Notes: a model not told the origin generated them from the sequence alone. Numbered from the stretch's first letter, positions 50,501 to 64,000 are shown. The stretch is 64,000 nt of DNA from Tetrahymena thermophila SB210 (GCF_000189635.1 NW_002476481.1:1-64000); one strand, 5' to 3'. Program-made: numbers and translations.

Positions 50501-53500
50501 ACTTTAAATAGATGAATCAACAAAGATGAGAGTTAATTTTGCACTAAATAATTTATCAGATGGAAACATAGAGAAACACTAAAATGATTTTAGAAATTAC
50601 GCAGAAAATGAAAATTTTTAGAAATGGTTTGCTAGGCATCTTGTCACTCAAAGAGCTACTTTGAAATCAGAAATTAATGTCTTGCTGTACACTAAGCTCT
50701 GTGAAAGAATAGATAAGCCTAAACTCTTTTCCTTTATCATAAAAGATTCTTTGTTACTTTTGCACAAACTTCTCTTATCAGAAGCTGCCATTCATGCTTC
50801 TATCCGTATTACCACTCTTAAAAATCTAGCTCATTGGATAGGCATGTTTACTTTGAATCGTAACAAACCAATCAATTCAAAATATTTGAATATCAAGGCA
50901 TTAATTGTCAATTCTTATCCGAACAAAGTTGATGTAATTATTCCTATTGTTATCAACATTCTACTTTGCTGTAAAGAATCAAAGATTTTTAATCCTTAAA
51001 CTAACCGCTGGGTCAAGCGTATTCTTTCTCTCTTAGAAGAATTCAAAAATGTGGTTCAGAAGGAAACTGTCAAGCATCAAATTAATCAGTTGTTCTCTAA
51101 TTTATAAATTGACGTAAATAGTTTAGAACCTTGTACCTACTTTAGATACTACTTACAAGAAAGTAAAAAGGAAGCTAAGCCAGCTTAATAGCCTGCTACT
51201 ATTGTTTCTTTTTGCATCCGTGATAGACTAATAATTACAGATGATCTTCGCAACCTGTGCAATATTTAAAACTTTGACTTAAAGTAAGCAGTTTTCCAAT
51301 CCTTAGACGAAGCAATCATGGAAATTATACAACCAGTAATTTCTCGTAGTGTTACTATTGCCTTAGTCACCACTCGTGAATTAGTCTTAAAAGATCACTG
51401 CACTGATCCTGATGAGAACAATCTTATAAATGGCATCTCTAACATGGTTTAAAAACTATCTGGCTGTCTTGCTTTAATCACCTGCAAAGATCCACTCAGA
51501 TCAAGCTTCCAAACCCACTTAAAGACTAATTTAGAAAAAGTGACTGAATTAAATGCCAACGAAAAGGAATAAATCATTAATAAGGTAGTTATCGATAACA
51601 TTGATATTGGCTGCCAAGAAATCCGCTAAAGAGTAATGGATTAAGCTCTTAAGGAAATAAAATAAGATGATGCTATCCTTGAAGCTATTGAAATGAGAAG
51701 AGCCGCAAAAGAAAAGTAGTAAGTATTTGTTGATGAAAGATATTACAAGTTCACCAAAAACCTTCCTCCTGCTTTACAACCTAAATTCCCCAGCTCTTCT
51801 GGTATATATTTTTGAATATAAATTTAATAAAAATAATAATTAAATTAAATAAATAAATAAGCAGCATACTCAGAATTCGATAGAACTTCTTTAAATGAAA
51901 ACTTGGTAAGCGAATACAACACATAAACTTTAGAATAATTCAAAAAGAGTAACATTTTAAAATTAAAAAGTTTGTATTAAATCCATATTTCGTTTAAATC
52001 TCTTTAGTTGTCAACAATTTTAGTCCAGAACAACCTGAAAATGTAATTCTTACTCCTATTGAAGGATTCTTTAAGAAGATCATGTTCTCTGATAAGCTAT
52101 ATAACGAATTAATTGAATTAAATTTCTAATTGATGTACCAAAGCGAGGGTGCTTCTAAGATTAGATTATTTGTTGAAATTCTTGACAAATTACGTGAACA
52201 GCACAAAGGAAAAGACAAAATTGGCAAATTATTAAAAGATAATTTAATGAACAGTGCTCCTCTAGACAATCTGATTAAGACCAACCTTCATATAATTTTG
52301 AATAGCCTTTTCATAAAAAGAATAATAACTAATAAAGAATATCAAGAAGTACTAAATTTATAAATAACATTTTTATTTACTTTTAATTATTTTCGATATA
52401 ATTTCTTTGATATAATAAATAATTGATTATACTAAAATAAAGATTATGTTGCTTCTTGTTTCTAGAAATCAAAGCAATGATATGATAATATGTTTGGTAT
52501 CTGCCTTGAGAGAGCTTATTTTTGAGAAAAAGGAATACACTCCTTAAGATTTTAATGACTCAATTATTGCTCTTAAGTTAACAATGTCTAGTAAATAAGA
52601 CATTCCTCCTCATTACTCCTAGTTCTTGCAAGACCTCAACAAAATTGCATCTGAAAACTCTAATTAATCAAATAACATTATCACCTTTGAGCGTGCTCTT
52701 GATGTTATTACCAACTTCTATGGCAATTTCGATAAAAAGCAGTATGAAGAAATATAGGAGAAGGTTGAAAAATGGCTTTCTTTGTCAACTGAAGTTCAAA
52801 TGGGCTAATTCATTTAAGGCCTTGTTAATATTATCATTGATAATCATGATGAAAACTCTTTAAAATTCTTTGTCTACTTTGCTGATATCTGCATCAACTA
52901 CTCCTTAGAAAGCGCGTAAATAATCTTTTTTTATTGTTTTAAATACAAGTCTTACTTATTTAATATATAAAACAGTAAAAAGAATTAAAGAATTAGCATA
53001 CAAAATATTACTAGTATGGACTTTACTTGCGTTGATAGTTTCACAAAATTGATTGAAATTATTCAAAAGACTTGCAAAATTGAACAATATAAGAAGCAAT
53101 TACTTAATCAAATTTTCGATAGTATATTCATCACATTGACTAAATATCATGAAACTGATATGTATGAATTCAACCAGCGTCCATTCTTCCGTATCTTCTT
53201 TAATTTAATTTATGACAACCAAAGACCTAAATACGATTTCTCTAAGAATGAAATATCTGAAACTTACAGCATGTTGGCTAACATATTCCATCAACTTTCC
53301 CCTGTAAAATACCCAGGATTTGCTTTCTCTTGGTTAGAACTCATTTCAAATCGTTACTTCATGCCAGTGATTATGGAAAAGGTAAAATTTAAAATAAAAC
53401 ATAAAATAAAATTTATTAAAATTTATTTGTTTATCATTTATTATAGGAAGAATTGTGGGGATTATACAGCCAACTCATAATAGATTTAATCAAATTCTTT

Positions 53501-54753
53501 AAAGAAATAATGCAAGAAGAAAACCTTCAATTAGAATACATTAAGATATTCTACAGAGGCACCATTCGTATTTTACTTGTCTTGCTTCATGACTGGCCTG
53601 ATTTCTTAGCAAAATACTCTAATTCTTTATGTGATGAAATTCCTGAAAATTACATTTAAATTAGAAACATTATTCTCGCTGCTTTCCCTAAAACTATGAA
53701 GCCACCTGATCCGTTCTCAAACAAAAACGAACAAGTAAATATTTTTTTGTTTTTATTAGCTAAAAAATTAAATCTATTAAATAGATCTTTGAAAACAATG
53801 AAGACTTTAAGAATCCTCCTATTATGGACTACCCAGTTTATAATGAAAAAATCCAAGTCGATCTCATGAATGATCTTCAGAATTATCTTCGCACTAAGAG
53901 CGAAGATATTTTCAAGACTATTTGCTCTAAATTGACTCTTAAAGAAAAATCATAATGTAATTTTTTCAATAAAAAAGTGCTATGAAAACTAAATATACTT
54001 TAAATAAATATAGTTGTAATTGATTAGAAGGCTGTTAACATACTCATTTTGGCTATACCTTTGCATTTACACAAGCAATCTGTAAATTAAGGAAATAAGG
54101 ATACTAAAACAATCCCTCTAAACAACGATTTATACAATTTCTTACTTGTAAATTATTATTGAAAATTAAAACAATAAATTTATTAAATTTTGATAAAAAA
54201 ATAGAAATTGCTTAAAACAAGTCATTACGAAATGAGAGAAGTAATTCTTAACTTGATAATAAATCAAGTTAGATATCCTAACTTTATCACAAAGTTCTAC
54301 ATTAAATACATTCTGTTGACATTCTAAGAACAAAATATTAATGATATTTAAGAACAAACCATTCGTATCATTGTAGAGAGATTGTTTGTATAGAAACCTC
54401 ACCCTTGGGGCATAATCTACACATTTATTGAGATCATTAAGTCTAATTCTAATTTCAGATCAAAGCCTTTTGTCAGAGATGCTGAATTGAAATAAGTTTT
54501 CCGCTTCATCTACTAAGAACCACCCAGATAAAGACCACCTCAATAATAGTAATAGCAACCATCATAACAACAGATTGGTCAGCACATACAACCTCAAGAG
54601 ATGAACATAGATCAGTAAATGCACATGAATAGTATTTAGTACTAGCAGATATTGTAATAGCAACAATAGTAACAATACTAGCAACAATAGCAATATCAAT
54701 AACAAATAGCAGGAGCTATAAGCCATCCTAACTATGTTAATAGAAATAATTGA
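44599..54753 (+). CDS. NOT1: NOT1, scaffold of the CCR4-NOT deadenylase complex (2412 aa)
   Basis: There are 17 exons: 44599-44784, 45376-45751, 46601-46722, 46848-47244, 47301-47428, 47957-49260, 49389-49596, 49651-49782, 49845-51801, 51862-51948, 52008-52348, 52443-52915, 52997-53381, 53447-53734, 53785-53956, 54014-54147 and 54205-54753. All introns are GT-AG and phases close exactly (7239 coding nt). The order of homology follows eukaryotic NOT1: an N-terminal HEAT region, a MIF4G-type CAF1-binding domain around residues 1150-1350 with NLAHWIGM, a CAF40-binding-type helical domain around 1400-1600, and the C-terminal NOT1 superfamily homology domain from about 1905 with YPGFAFSWLELIS, LLVLLHDWPDFL and HPWG near residue 2298. 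A Gln-rich linker (about 952-1060) and a Gln-rich tail (after about 2337) are lineage-specific. In the cytoplasm it holds CCR4 and CAF1 nucleases for poly(A) shortening. Confidence 0.93.
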
Positions 54754-57267
54754 TACAAAAAACAAATACTATTATATACATACTTATCTCTGATCAAATG
54801 GTTGAAATATATCAATATTAATTAGACTTATAATCTTTTTTCGCAATTCATACTCACAAAATATTTAAACTCTCTCTCTATAATGAATGTCAGTCCTTTC
54901 TTCCAAATAGCAATAAGTAAAAACAAGTAAATTCTTTTGATATCAATTAAGGTAAAAATCGTTTGTTAGATTCTCAAATAAAGTTGTGGTAGATTTCAAA
55001 CTTTAAATTCTGTAAGCTGAATGTATCTATCGTCTGTTTGCTTTTTCTTTTTTGCCTACATCATTGGGTAGTTAGTCAAAGACTACACTTTTAATAAGTA
55101 TTTTTCAAGAAAAATTGTTTAATATTTCTTCACTTATTGAAAGATTGATATGTAGTCTGATTAAGCACATAATAACCCTTAAAATAATTTTCTATAAGAA
55201 TCTTTAGCCACTAGTTCACTCATTAGTCTTCAGAATATTTTATGAGACTATTAATAGAAGCAAAATACTTGCAATAAAAAATAATAACAAACAAATATTT
55301 AAATGATTAGATAAAATTTGGAAGACAACTATAAATTAGCAACAAAAATATCTCATTTTCTTACACTTATCATATAATCTATCCTTAATATGCTTAAAAT
55401 TTGAAATGAAGATGAAGAATTAATTAATAAAAAAATAAATACCTATAAACGCACAGTAACAACTGATTAGAATAACGAATATAGAAAATCTAATTAGAAG
55501 AGCACATGTTACTCAAACATTTATCATATTTTTTGAATATGATATTCTACTAATTTCAATATTATTTTTGTTATTTGTTGAATTCTTCGATATTATTAAA
55601 ATGAATGATCGATCATAAAGAAATATGAAAAAAAGAAAAGAAGAATTTGCTAACGAAAAAAATTGCTTAAAATAACATAATAAAATAAGTTATGATACAC
55701 ATCATACAAATAAATTTACATACATTTTTTCAAAATAAATTAGAAAAAAAATTTAATCAACCATCAATTCCATTCAGTATAATAATTTTATCTTTCACTC
55801 ATGCATCATAATTCACACCTAGAAAAATAAAATAATAATCTCATCAAATAAAAAATAATCATATCAATATCATATGTAGATAATTAGCATAATAGTTATA
55901 GTAATTCAGTGAACTCTTTTAAATCACTAATTAAAAATAATGAATCCATCAATTAATCTATAATTTTCTAAATCATATCAAACCTTATCATCAAAAGATA
56001 GCATGCATAGAAAGATCAAACATAATAAAACAATAATAACATTTCCTCATTTTAATAGTATTGAAAAATATAACAACAATAATATAATTTACTCTTCATA
56101 CTTTATATATTTTTTTCAAATGTTTTGTCTGTATAATTTGCGAAAAAAACTTTATCAAATTTTTAAACTCTTTTCAAAAATCCATTTAATCTCTTTTATG
56201 CTATTCTTTAATTTTCATTTGTATTATTTCTTATTTTAATAATTAATTTATTGATTTGCTTTTTTATTTTTTAATTCAAAAATAATTTAATTTTTATAGG
56301 ATCTTATCCTTGCTTGTTAATGCCTAATTTATCAAATTTATTTATATAATTTTAATTAAATGAATTAATTAATATATTGACAAATATCTTAATTAAAATT
56401 ATCGTAATACAATATCTACAAATAAATATTTTTTTATCTAAAGGATTGAATAAAAGATTGCTAATTTTCATAAATTAATAGTAATCTAGTTTTATTTAAT
56501 TTTTAATATACTAATTAATCCAATCAATTATCATATATATTTATATTTAAGATTAAAAATTTTTAATATAATTTTTTAATAAATACTAATTTTGTAAAAT
56601 AATTAATGAGTTAATTTTAATGTTTTTCTTAACTATTAATTTATTTAAACATGTATTTTTAAGTATCCTATATCAATTATAAAAATTTTTTAAATAATTA
56701 TAATTAATTAATTCTACTTTATTTGAAAAATTGATAATTAATGATGAAATTATGAAATCTTTCAGAATATTTTCTAGCTTAAAATCTATAATTTTAATTT
56801 GTTTATGGGTGTATTCATTTGAATAAAATTAATAATTTAAAAATATTTTGTAATAAAATTTATAATTAAAATAATAAAAATCAATAGAAATAGAAATATA
56901 AAAAATTGCGAAATATTTTTGGTATTGTCCTTTATTAATTTAATGATAATGGTGAATAAAAAATATAATTATTTATAATAATCTGAATTAATTAGTCAAA
57001 TCAAAATTTCACCTTATGAAATAAAATACAAAGCAATGTAAACTGAAGGTATATTTTATCTTTTATTAAATCAAAATACTTAAATATTTTCTTCTACAAA
57101 ATAATCAAATAATATTTTTTTGGTTTAGATACAAGCTGATATATAAATAAATTAAAGGTTTATAAATTTAGGTAAATAATATATTTAAGAGTAAACAAAA
57201 TATTAAAAAAGCTTTTCAAAAATTTTTGTATAATATTTATGTTGATATTATTTTTTGATTAGCTGTG
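54754..57267. other. A+T-rich intergenic, no gene seen
   Basis: This holds the 3' flank of NOT1, then A+T-rich sequence. A short T-rich, slightly more complex stretch near 55010-55090 shows no RNA fold that I recognise. No coding-like frame is present. Confidence 0.5.
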
Positions 57268-59289
57268 ATGGATAAAGAAGAATAAAATAATGAGTTAATT
57301 GATAGAGGGCAGAGTAATAAAAGCCAAAGTATAAAATAATAATAAATCATTTAAAATCCTTCGAACTATAAATTGGACATATCTCTTATTGATGTTAATA
57401 AGGAAAGGAGGTAGTTAAATATTTTCTAAAAAAGGATAATTAACAATTAAAATGTTCAAAAAAGTGGTACTTAAAAAAGAGATAGAAAATTCACTCTCTC
57501 TCCTTCAAATGAAAATAGTTCTAAGCATAAATAAAAAGATGAAAATTAATAAACCTAAACTCTTTCAATGCAGGCGCGTCCAGATTTATAAGATTTACTG
57601 AGCCCTTTAAATTATTACTTTCATAAAAAGGAATTAACAAGTCCAATAGGGCATATTGTTAAGAGTATTTCCCCTGAGAGTCCTATAAAAAAAAGTAAAA
57701 GCCCTTTTAAGATAAGTAAAAGAGATTTAAAAAATCAATAAATTTATGAGAAAATTTATTAAACACTTTAAAATTAACAATCTCTTAATAGCAAAAAATA
57801 AAACTAGAAGCATTTATTTCTTAACAGTAAAGGAAGTTAAATGGATTCTTTTTTAAACAATTCACCTCTTAACTTGTCTATAATTAATTCATAAGATTTT
57901 GAATAATAAAAATTATAAGTTTTTAGCACCAAATCTCAATTACAATAAAATTAATGCAAGTAAAATTATTTACAAAAAAGTAATTAAATAAGAGCAGCTT
58001 CTTCTAATAATTAGTCTTCCTTTTAGGAATAATGTGAAAACTAGTCTTAGAAACTCTCTACTGAAATCTGTTAAAGCTCTCCAAAAAATTTATCTAATTC
58101 AGTTACAGGTTATGGTTAGCATACAAATAAGGAAGTTTTCTAAAATAGAAAAGTAATATCTGTTTTTAAACACAGGTAAATTTACAATTAACAATTAAAC
58201 AAAAGAGATGAAATTAAATATAATGAGGATTTATCTGTTAGAGCACTTAGAACTCACGAAGCAGATAACTCAGAAAATATTGCATTAAAAACAATTTACA
58301 GTGAAGTTCCATAAATAAAATTAATAACAGAAAATTCTAGCAATATACTTTAAAATAGCAGATATCAGAAAGAATACACTCCATCTAGGTTGGGTTCAAG
58401 ATAAAATAAAATTCAATAAGATTAAGATATTTAAATTCCAACAAAAAATAAAAAGTAAGCTTAACAGCAACTTAAATTAGATATGAGCTTAATTTAATTT
58501 GATTAACAATTTATAGTCTTATCTAATAATTAATCTGTAAAAGAAAAATTATCAAAAGAAAGCTAATAAAAAGGGAATATAAACTCAAATTTTGAATAAA
58601 ATAACAAAAATAGCCACTAATTTTTGAGATAAGAAAGTGGGAAAAATATTATTAATAAAAAGTAAAATATAAGGCATCAACACTCCTTTTCTATTAATTT
58701 TATGGAAGCAAACAGCAAAAGTTAAATTGAAAATAATTAAAAAAGTACAAAGAATGTATTAAATAGTTCACATGATGATAACCATATAGGAAAAATATAG
58801 AAAGAAAAAATAGCTAAAAAGTATTTGAAAGATATTGTGGAATAAAATGAATAAGTAAAATTGTAATGTGATATGTTAGATGATGAAATTTAAATTTAAA
58901 ATATCATAAATAAATATTCATACAAAAAGGTTTTCAATTAACAAAGAATGAGACAGCAGTCTTTTGAAAATTAAAAGCCATTGAATTCAAATATCTAAAA
59001 TAGATTTTTAAATACTCGGTAAAATGAAAATCCAGGTCCAGGTGAATATAATTTGCCAGGAATGTCTGATAAATATAATTTATATAAAAAAACTAAAAAC
59101 GAAAGATATCACTTTAATCATGATCAACAATATTCGTTAACTCCTTTAAAAGAAAAAGAAAAATAATTACTTGTAACCAACTACTTCAGCCCTAAGCTTT
59201 TAAATTCTATTGATAATACAATACAAATACCATATAACTACTACGAAAGCCATAAAATTAATCATAATTAAACTATTAGCTATAACTGA
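57268..59289 (+). CDS. Disordered Lys/Asn/Gln/Ser-rich protein with one PGPGEY motif (673 aa)
   Basis: A single exon runs from the ATG at 57268 to the TGA at 59287-59289, with many TAA codons read as Gln. The protein is basic and low in complexity, with scattered Ser-Pro sites (LSPSNENSS, SISPESP) that could be phosphorylated. Near residue 590 it contains NPGPGEYNLPG, which matches the core of the SHIPPO/sperm-tail PG-rich repeat found in axonemal and microtubule-associated proteins. Only one copy is clear, so assignment to that family is tentative. No membrane segment or signal peptide is seen. A GTAAAT within 58175-58185 resembles a splice donor, but the frame reads through without interruption. 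Confidence 0.75.
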
Positions 59290-60127
59290 AATAATTATAT
59301 ATTAAATTAATTTAATTTGTATTTTAATAATATCTATTCATGTTTTTAGAATTTATTGATATAATCTTATTATAAATAAATATTCAAATCTACTTACATT
59401 ATTAAATAATTAAATTCATTTAAGTAATTAGTTCAAAAAATTAATATTGAAAATATATACAATTAATTAGTCCCCATAAATTTTTTTGCTCTAAATTTTA
59501 AAATCATTTTTCAGTTTCACCTAAATCATGAGGAAAGAAAGACATTGAAAGTAATATATATAATATTTAAAAAATATATAATTTCAAAACTCTTTTCAAA
59601 AATTATTTTATTTTTTTTTGAGATTTACTAATTATTTTTTATTCAGTAAAAATTATTTTTTTACTTTCAAAATTTGAGTAAAGGCACTAAATGATATCAA
59701 AAATTTCTTAAAATTAGAAAAAAACAGAATGATAAAAACAATTATAAAAAAAAGAATGAGTAAAATTAGATAAAAATCATAAAAATTAATATTTTAATTT
59801 ATGGATTAGCAATTTAAAATATTGTTTTAAATAAATTTTACATAGATTAAATTTTTAATAAAAGTAAGTATTCAATTAAATATTTTAGTTTACATTCTAA
59901 TTTTATTTAATTTTGGCTTTTATTAATTGTTAATAACATTTCCTAATATATCTGTCAAAAATGCACTTTTTGATAATTTTTTTCCATTCCTATATGCAAT
60001 TAAAACCTATTTTTCTGTCTGATTTTATCAAAATTTTTGATTTAATTAAGTTGGTAAAGAAATTTTAAAAGAAGTCAAATTTAATCTTAATAGATATTGA
60101 TAAATAAAGCAAGATATTTATTTAGAT
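59290..60127. other. A+T-rich intergenic
   Basis: This is the spacer between two plus-strand genes. An in-frame TGA lies about 25 nt before the kinase ATG, which supports that start. Confidence 0.55.
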
Positions 60128-63100
60128 ATGAGTGATTCTGAATAAGATTCCAAAGATGAAACATTAGAATTTTTAGCATAATAGCTTGAATAACATTATC
60201 ATTTAAAAACAATTAATAAATTTGGAGGATAAGGTGGTTTTGGATTGGTTTTATTTGTTTAAGATGAGAACGATGAGTCATAAAAATATGCTGTAAAAGC
60301 TTAATCAATAATTAACACAACTACCGGAAACATCAATTAAGTAGTATTAAAACAATGCAAAGAAGAAGCAAGAGTAATGAAAGAATGTAAGCATTAAAAT
60401 GTAGTAGAAATATACTCTGATTTCGTACTTGGCTTCTATCACTTTATTTTAATGAGGTTGTGTAAATAATCTCTTAATGATTGGATAGTGTAAAATGGAA
60501 AAAATTCGATTTCTGATTAAGTTTTTTGTAAGTTTGCTGAATAAATGATTGAAGGGCTAGAATATTTGCACAATAGAGACTATGTTCTCAGAGATGTCTC
60601 TGTCAGAAACATACTCTTAACTGCGAATGATGAAATAAAATTTTGTGATTTTGGTCTTGCTAGAAAGTATGATAGTTCTCTTAGAAGCAAAGTCCTCTAT
60701 ACTTCTCATTTGAATGGTGTCATTTACTATTTTCCACCAGAAATTCATTAAGCAATTTAAGAAAATAAACCTTAAATAAAATAAACGAAAGAGGGAGATA
60801 TATGGGCTTTAGGTGTTTGTTTATCTCTCTTGGGAGGTATTCCAATCGTTCACTTTTCAAACTCATTTCATGAGGACTTTAAAATAATTGATGCTCCTAA
60901 TTTAAGTAAAAAAGCTAATTAACTTATAAAATAAATTCTTATAAAAGATGCCAAAAAGAGGCCTTCATTCAAAGAGATAAAAGAACACATTTAAAATATA
61001 TTTTAGAATGAATTTGAAATCGAAAATAAATAAGAAATAAATTTAAACAGTGAAGAAAAGACAATCAACTAATTTAGATAATAAGAAAAAATTAAAGATA
61101 ATTCATAAAAGAGGGATAATTTGTAAGAGACAGATGTGTTCTTTGTAAATAGATCGATATTAGAAAATAAGATTATGGAAAGCTCTCTAAATGAATAGAG
61201 TCAATTAGCAAGTGAAGCTGATATCAATATAGAATTCAATTTCTTAGAAGGTGAAAAGTTGTTTTTAAAATACAAGGAAAAATTAAATTAATAGCCAGAA
61301 AATATAGAAATTTTATTATTGTTTGGTCATATTGAAATAAAAATGAATTGCAATTTTGAATTTGGTTAAAATTACCTCAATAAAGTTATTTCCCTGAAAA
61401 AAGATAATTTAGACGCTTATCTGGGTATATGTGAAAGTTTTTTACTATAAAAAAATTGTTTAAATTACTCATAGATTGAAGAATATATTAAATTATGCTT
61501 CAACATCAACCCTTCGTATTGGAGATTACTATACATATAGGCTTGGCTCTTGTACGAATAAGAAAACTATATTGAAAGTGAAAAAATTATTATCAAAGCT
61601 CTGCTTCAATTTCCTCACTCTCCTCTTTTGAATTCACTTCATGCTCTCATACTGGTTTAAAAGAATTTTCAAAATAAAAATACTTCAGAAGAAGAAATTA
61701 AAAAATCGATTGAGTCAAATCCACTAAATGATCCAATTGTTTTAAGCAGGGCAGGTTTTTTTTATTAGTACTACATAAAATAACTCAATAAAGCTCAAGA
61801 ATTTTATATAAAAGCTCTAAGTTTATGTCCATAAGAATTATTGTCACTTTCTAATCTTGTTTTACTTTTTAATGAAGTAAAAGAAAATACTCAATTAAAA
61901 TATTACAAAAAATAAATAAAAAGTTTTTATTCAGAAAATAGTTTTGCAAAGCAGATTTTAGGGAGAATAAATTAAAGCTAGGAAAAGAAAATAAAATATT
62001 TCTAAAAATCAACTGATTTAGATCCTTATATGACAAGTTCTTACTTTTATCTTTCTGAAGTTAGAAAATAACAATTAAAATTTAGCGAAGTCGAAGAAAT
62101 ACAAAAATTAATATTGGAAATAAATCCTAAAGCAGCTTCTGCTTGCATAGAGCTTGCAAATATTTACTTACATAAGAGTGACAGAAAATCTGCTTAATAA
62201 TATCTATTTCAAGCACAATAATTAGAAAATAAATAAGAATGCGACAGCTTATATCTAGATGGAATTAACTTTGAATTAGATGGATATGATGAGCTTGCTT
62301 TAAAACAGTACTATCAATCTATTAATAAAAATCCTATTTAAGAGAGGTCTTACTAAAGAATCATTCGTATTCTATAATTAAGCAAATAACAGAATTTTGA
62401 TGAATTGATTAATGTAGCAAAAAAAGCATTGATATACAATCCTGTAAACGAGCTTTTTAAGTTAGTATTAATTGAGGCTCACATAGAAAAATAATAATAC
62501 ATTGAGGCTAAAGCCGAATTAATGGATTTACTAATAATTAATCCTAAAAGACGAGAAGTATACGAAAAGCTAGCGTACTTAGAAAATGTATATTTCAAGA
62601 ATAAAGACTAAGCAATCTTATATTATTTGAAAGAATTAGAAATAAATTAATCAGAGACATCTATGGTGCACTTAGTTAACATTTATTTAGAAAAGAATCA
62701 ATATCAATTAGCAGAAGAACATTTAAATAAATATCTCTAGATATTTCCCAATAATAAAGAGTTAAAATTTAGTAAAGCAGTTTTGCTAAAATCAAAGAAC
62801 AGTATAGATGAAGCAATTTAAATTTTAAAAGAAATTCTATTAACAAATCAATCTGACTTTAAAATATACAATGAACTAGGTTATATTTATCAAACTTACA
62901 AGTAGGATTATAATGAATCCCTTATCTATTATAATAGATCTTTAGAAATAAATAATTAAGTCACTTCAATTTACTATAATATAGCTTTAATTTACTTGTA
63001 TTTTAAGAATTACGATTATGCTGAAAAACTGTTAAAAGATTATATCAAATATTTTAGTAATGATTACAAAGGCTATTTTGACCTGGGCTAAATATATTAT

Positions 63101-64000
63101 ATTAAAAATGAATTACCTATTGCCGCTTCTTACTTTTTAAGGACTATTCAAATGGAGCCTAATCATGAACAAGCCTATTATTTATTAAGTTAAATATAAA
63201 TCCGTGAAAATAAATATGCTGATGCTATTGTTTCTCTTAAAAAGGTGAGAGAGCTCAACCTCAAGCGCTATGATGCTCTTTTAGACCTAGCAAATCTTTA
63301 CTCAATAGAAAATCCATAGCTTTCATCTGATCTCTTTTTCTAATTCTTATAACACGAACCACTAAATAAAGAAGCCCTAAAAGCTTATAATTAAATCACA
63401 AATGGATAATTTTTGAAGAATCTGCAAAAAGAATTAGATAAAATATAAGATGAATAATAAAAGGTAATAATGTTAAAATAAATAGTATTGCTCTCTTCTA
63501 AACCTACATTCTAAATTTTAAAATTGTTGGCTTCAATATAAATTTAATTAGAATTGATTTAAGATGCAAATTTGACTATAAATTTAATGTAAAAACATTA
63601 TCCTAGAGAGGGTTATTCTTATTTGCTTTTAGCAGAAATATAAGTTATGCATCTTAAAAACTATAAATTAGCATTAGAATAATTAAACAAAGCTAAAGAA
63701 TATTAAGTTAATGAAGAGGGTCTTCTTTATTTATATACTGGCTTCTCTTATTGGAAGTTAAAAGACTTACAAAAAGCAATAAAATTTTTTAAAAAGTCAG
63801 CTAAGAGTTAACCATTAGCATACTTTTATTTAGCTGAAATTGAAATGAATGAAAAATAAGATTATCTTTAAGCTATTCAATACCTACAACAGTGTTTAAA
63901 ATAGAATTTTACTCTCCCTAAAGTTTATTTTGCTCTTGGTTAATCTTACTAAAAATTAAATTATATTTATCAAGCTAAGGAATCATATGAAAAAGTTCTA
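60128..64000 (+). CDS. Protein kinase fused to a long TPR array (partial, at least 1291 aa)
   Basis: The frame opens at the ATG at 60128, with TGA just upstream, and stays open to the window end. Residues 20-290 form a protein kinase fold: Gly-rich loop GGQGGFGLV near 31, Ala-Val-Lys lysine near 54, an alpha-C Glu in KEEARVMKE, a catalytic loop LRDVSVRN near 149, DFG near 172, PPE near 204 and GDIWALGVCLS near 228. The HRD histidine is replaced by Leu, but the Asp, the Asn and the DFG are kept, so activity is likely. A charged linker follows to about 370. After that, helical 34-residue-type repeats (A/Y at TPR positions, such as YYNIALIYLYFKNYDYAEKLL) run to the end. It probably phosphorylates partners recruited by the TPR scaffold. 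The specificity is unknown. Confidence 0.88.

Noticed and set aside
54562..54765. Leu-rich minus-strand frame resembling a membrane protein
   Set aside because: It is antisense of the NOT1 Gln-rich tail.

Overview
Organism. The window looks like ciliate nuclear DNA, most likely Tetrahymena or a close relative. It is extremely A+T-rich. Every convincing gene uses TAA and TAG as glutamine codons, with TGA as the only stop. Introns are short, A+T-rich and bounded by GT...AG. When genes are read this way, exon phases close exactly over long distances: 17 exons in the NOT1 gene, 10 in a coiled-coil gene, and 3-4 in the helicase genes. All coordinates and translations here were worked out by hand. 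Whether this is macronuclear or micronuclear DNA cannot be decided from the sequence.

Left third (1-26 kb). A family of UPF1/ZNFX1-type superfamily 1 RNA helicases dominates, all on the minus strand. There is a decayed 3' relic at the window edge (1-420). Two close copies lie at 10580-13913 and 15759-19087, inside a tandem duplication of about 5.2 kb. A diverged third paralogue is at 22649-25784. The leftmost complete copy has a +1 frameshift in an A-run. The duplicated modules carry a tandem repeat of about 387 bp upstream of each gene, with different unit numbers. Between them lie decayed coding fragments (2674-3774 and 20978-21910) and two small secreted-protein genes in convergent orientation (5720-5935 and 6899-7522).

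Middle (26-44.5 kb). A very long, low-complexity Gln/Asn/Ser-rich protein gene occupies 26831-31779 on the minus strand, with its 5' end unresolved. It is followed by two identical minus-strand tRNA-Glu(UUC) genes and a ten-exon coiled-coil gene (33304-36262, minus). Next come A+T desert, a T-rich low-complexity tract, a perfect 15-bp inverted repeat, a field of degenerate TGGC-headed motifs, and an island (39.3-42.3 kb) of visibly higher G+C. The island has coding-like stretches in shifting frames and no family I recognise.

Right (44.5-64 kb). All genes are on the plus strand. They are a complete 17-exon gene for NOT1, the scaffold of the CCR4-NOT deadenylase complex (44599-54753), a single-exon disordered protein with one PGPGEY sperm-tail-type motif (57268-59289), and a protein kinase fused to a long TPR array that runs off the end (60128 to beyond 64000).

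How the genes may connect. NOT1 (mRNA deadenylation and repression) and ZNFX1-like helicases (linked to small-RNA pathways in other eukaryotes) are both RNA-metabolism genes. Nothing in the sequence shows a direct functional link. The helicase cluster, with its relics and repeats, looks like a recently duplicating and decaying family.
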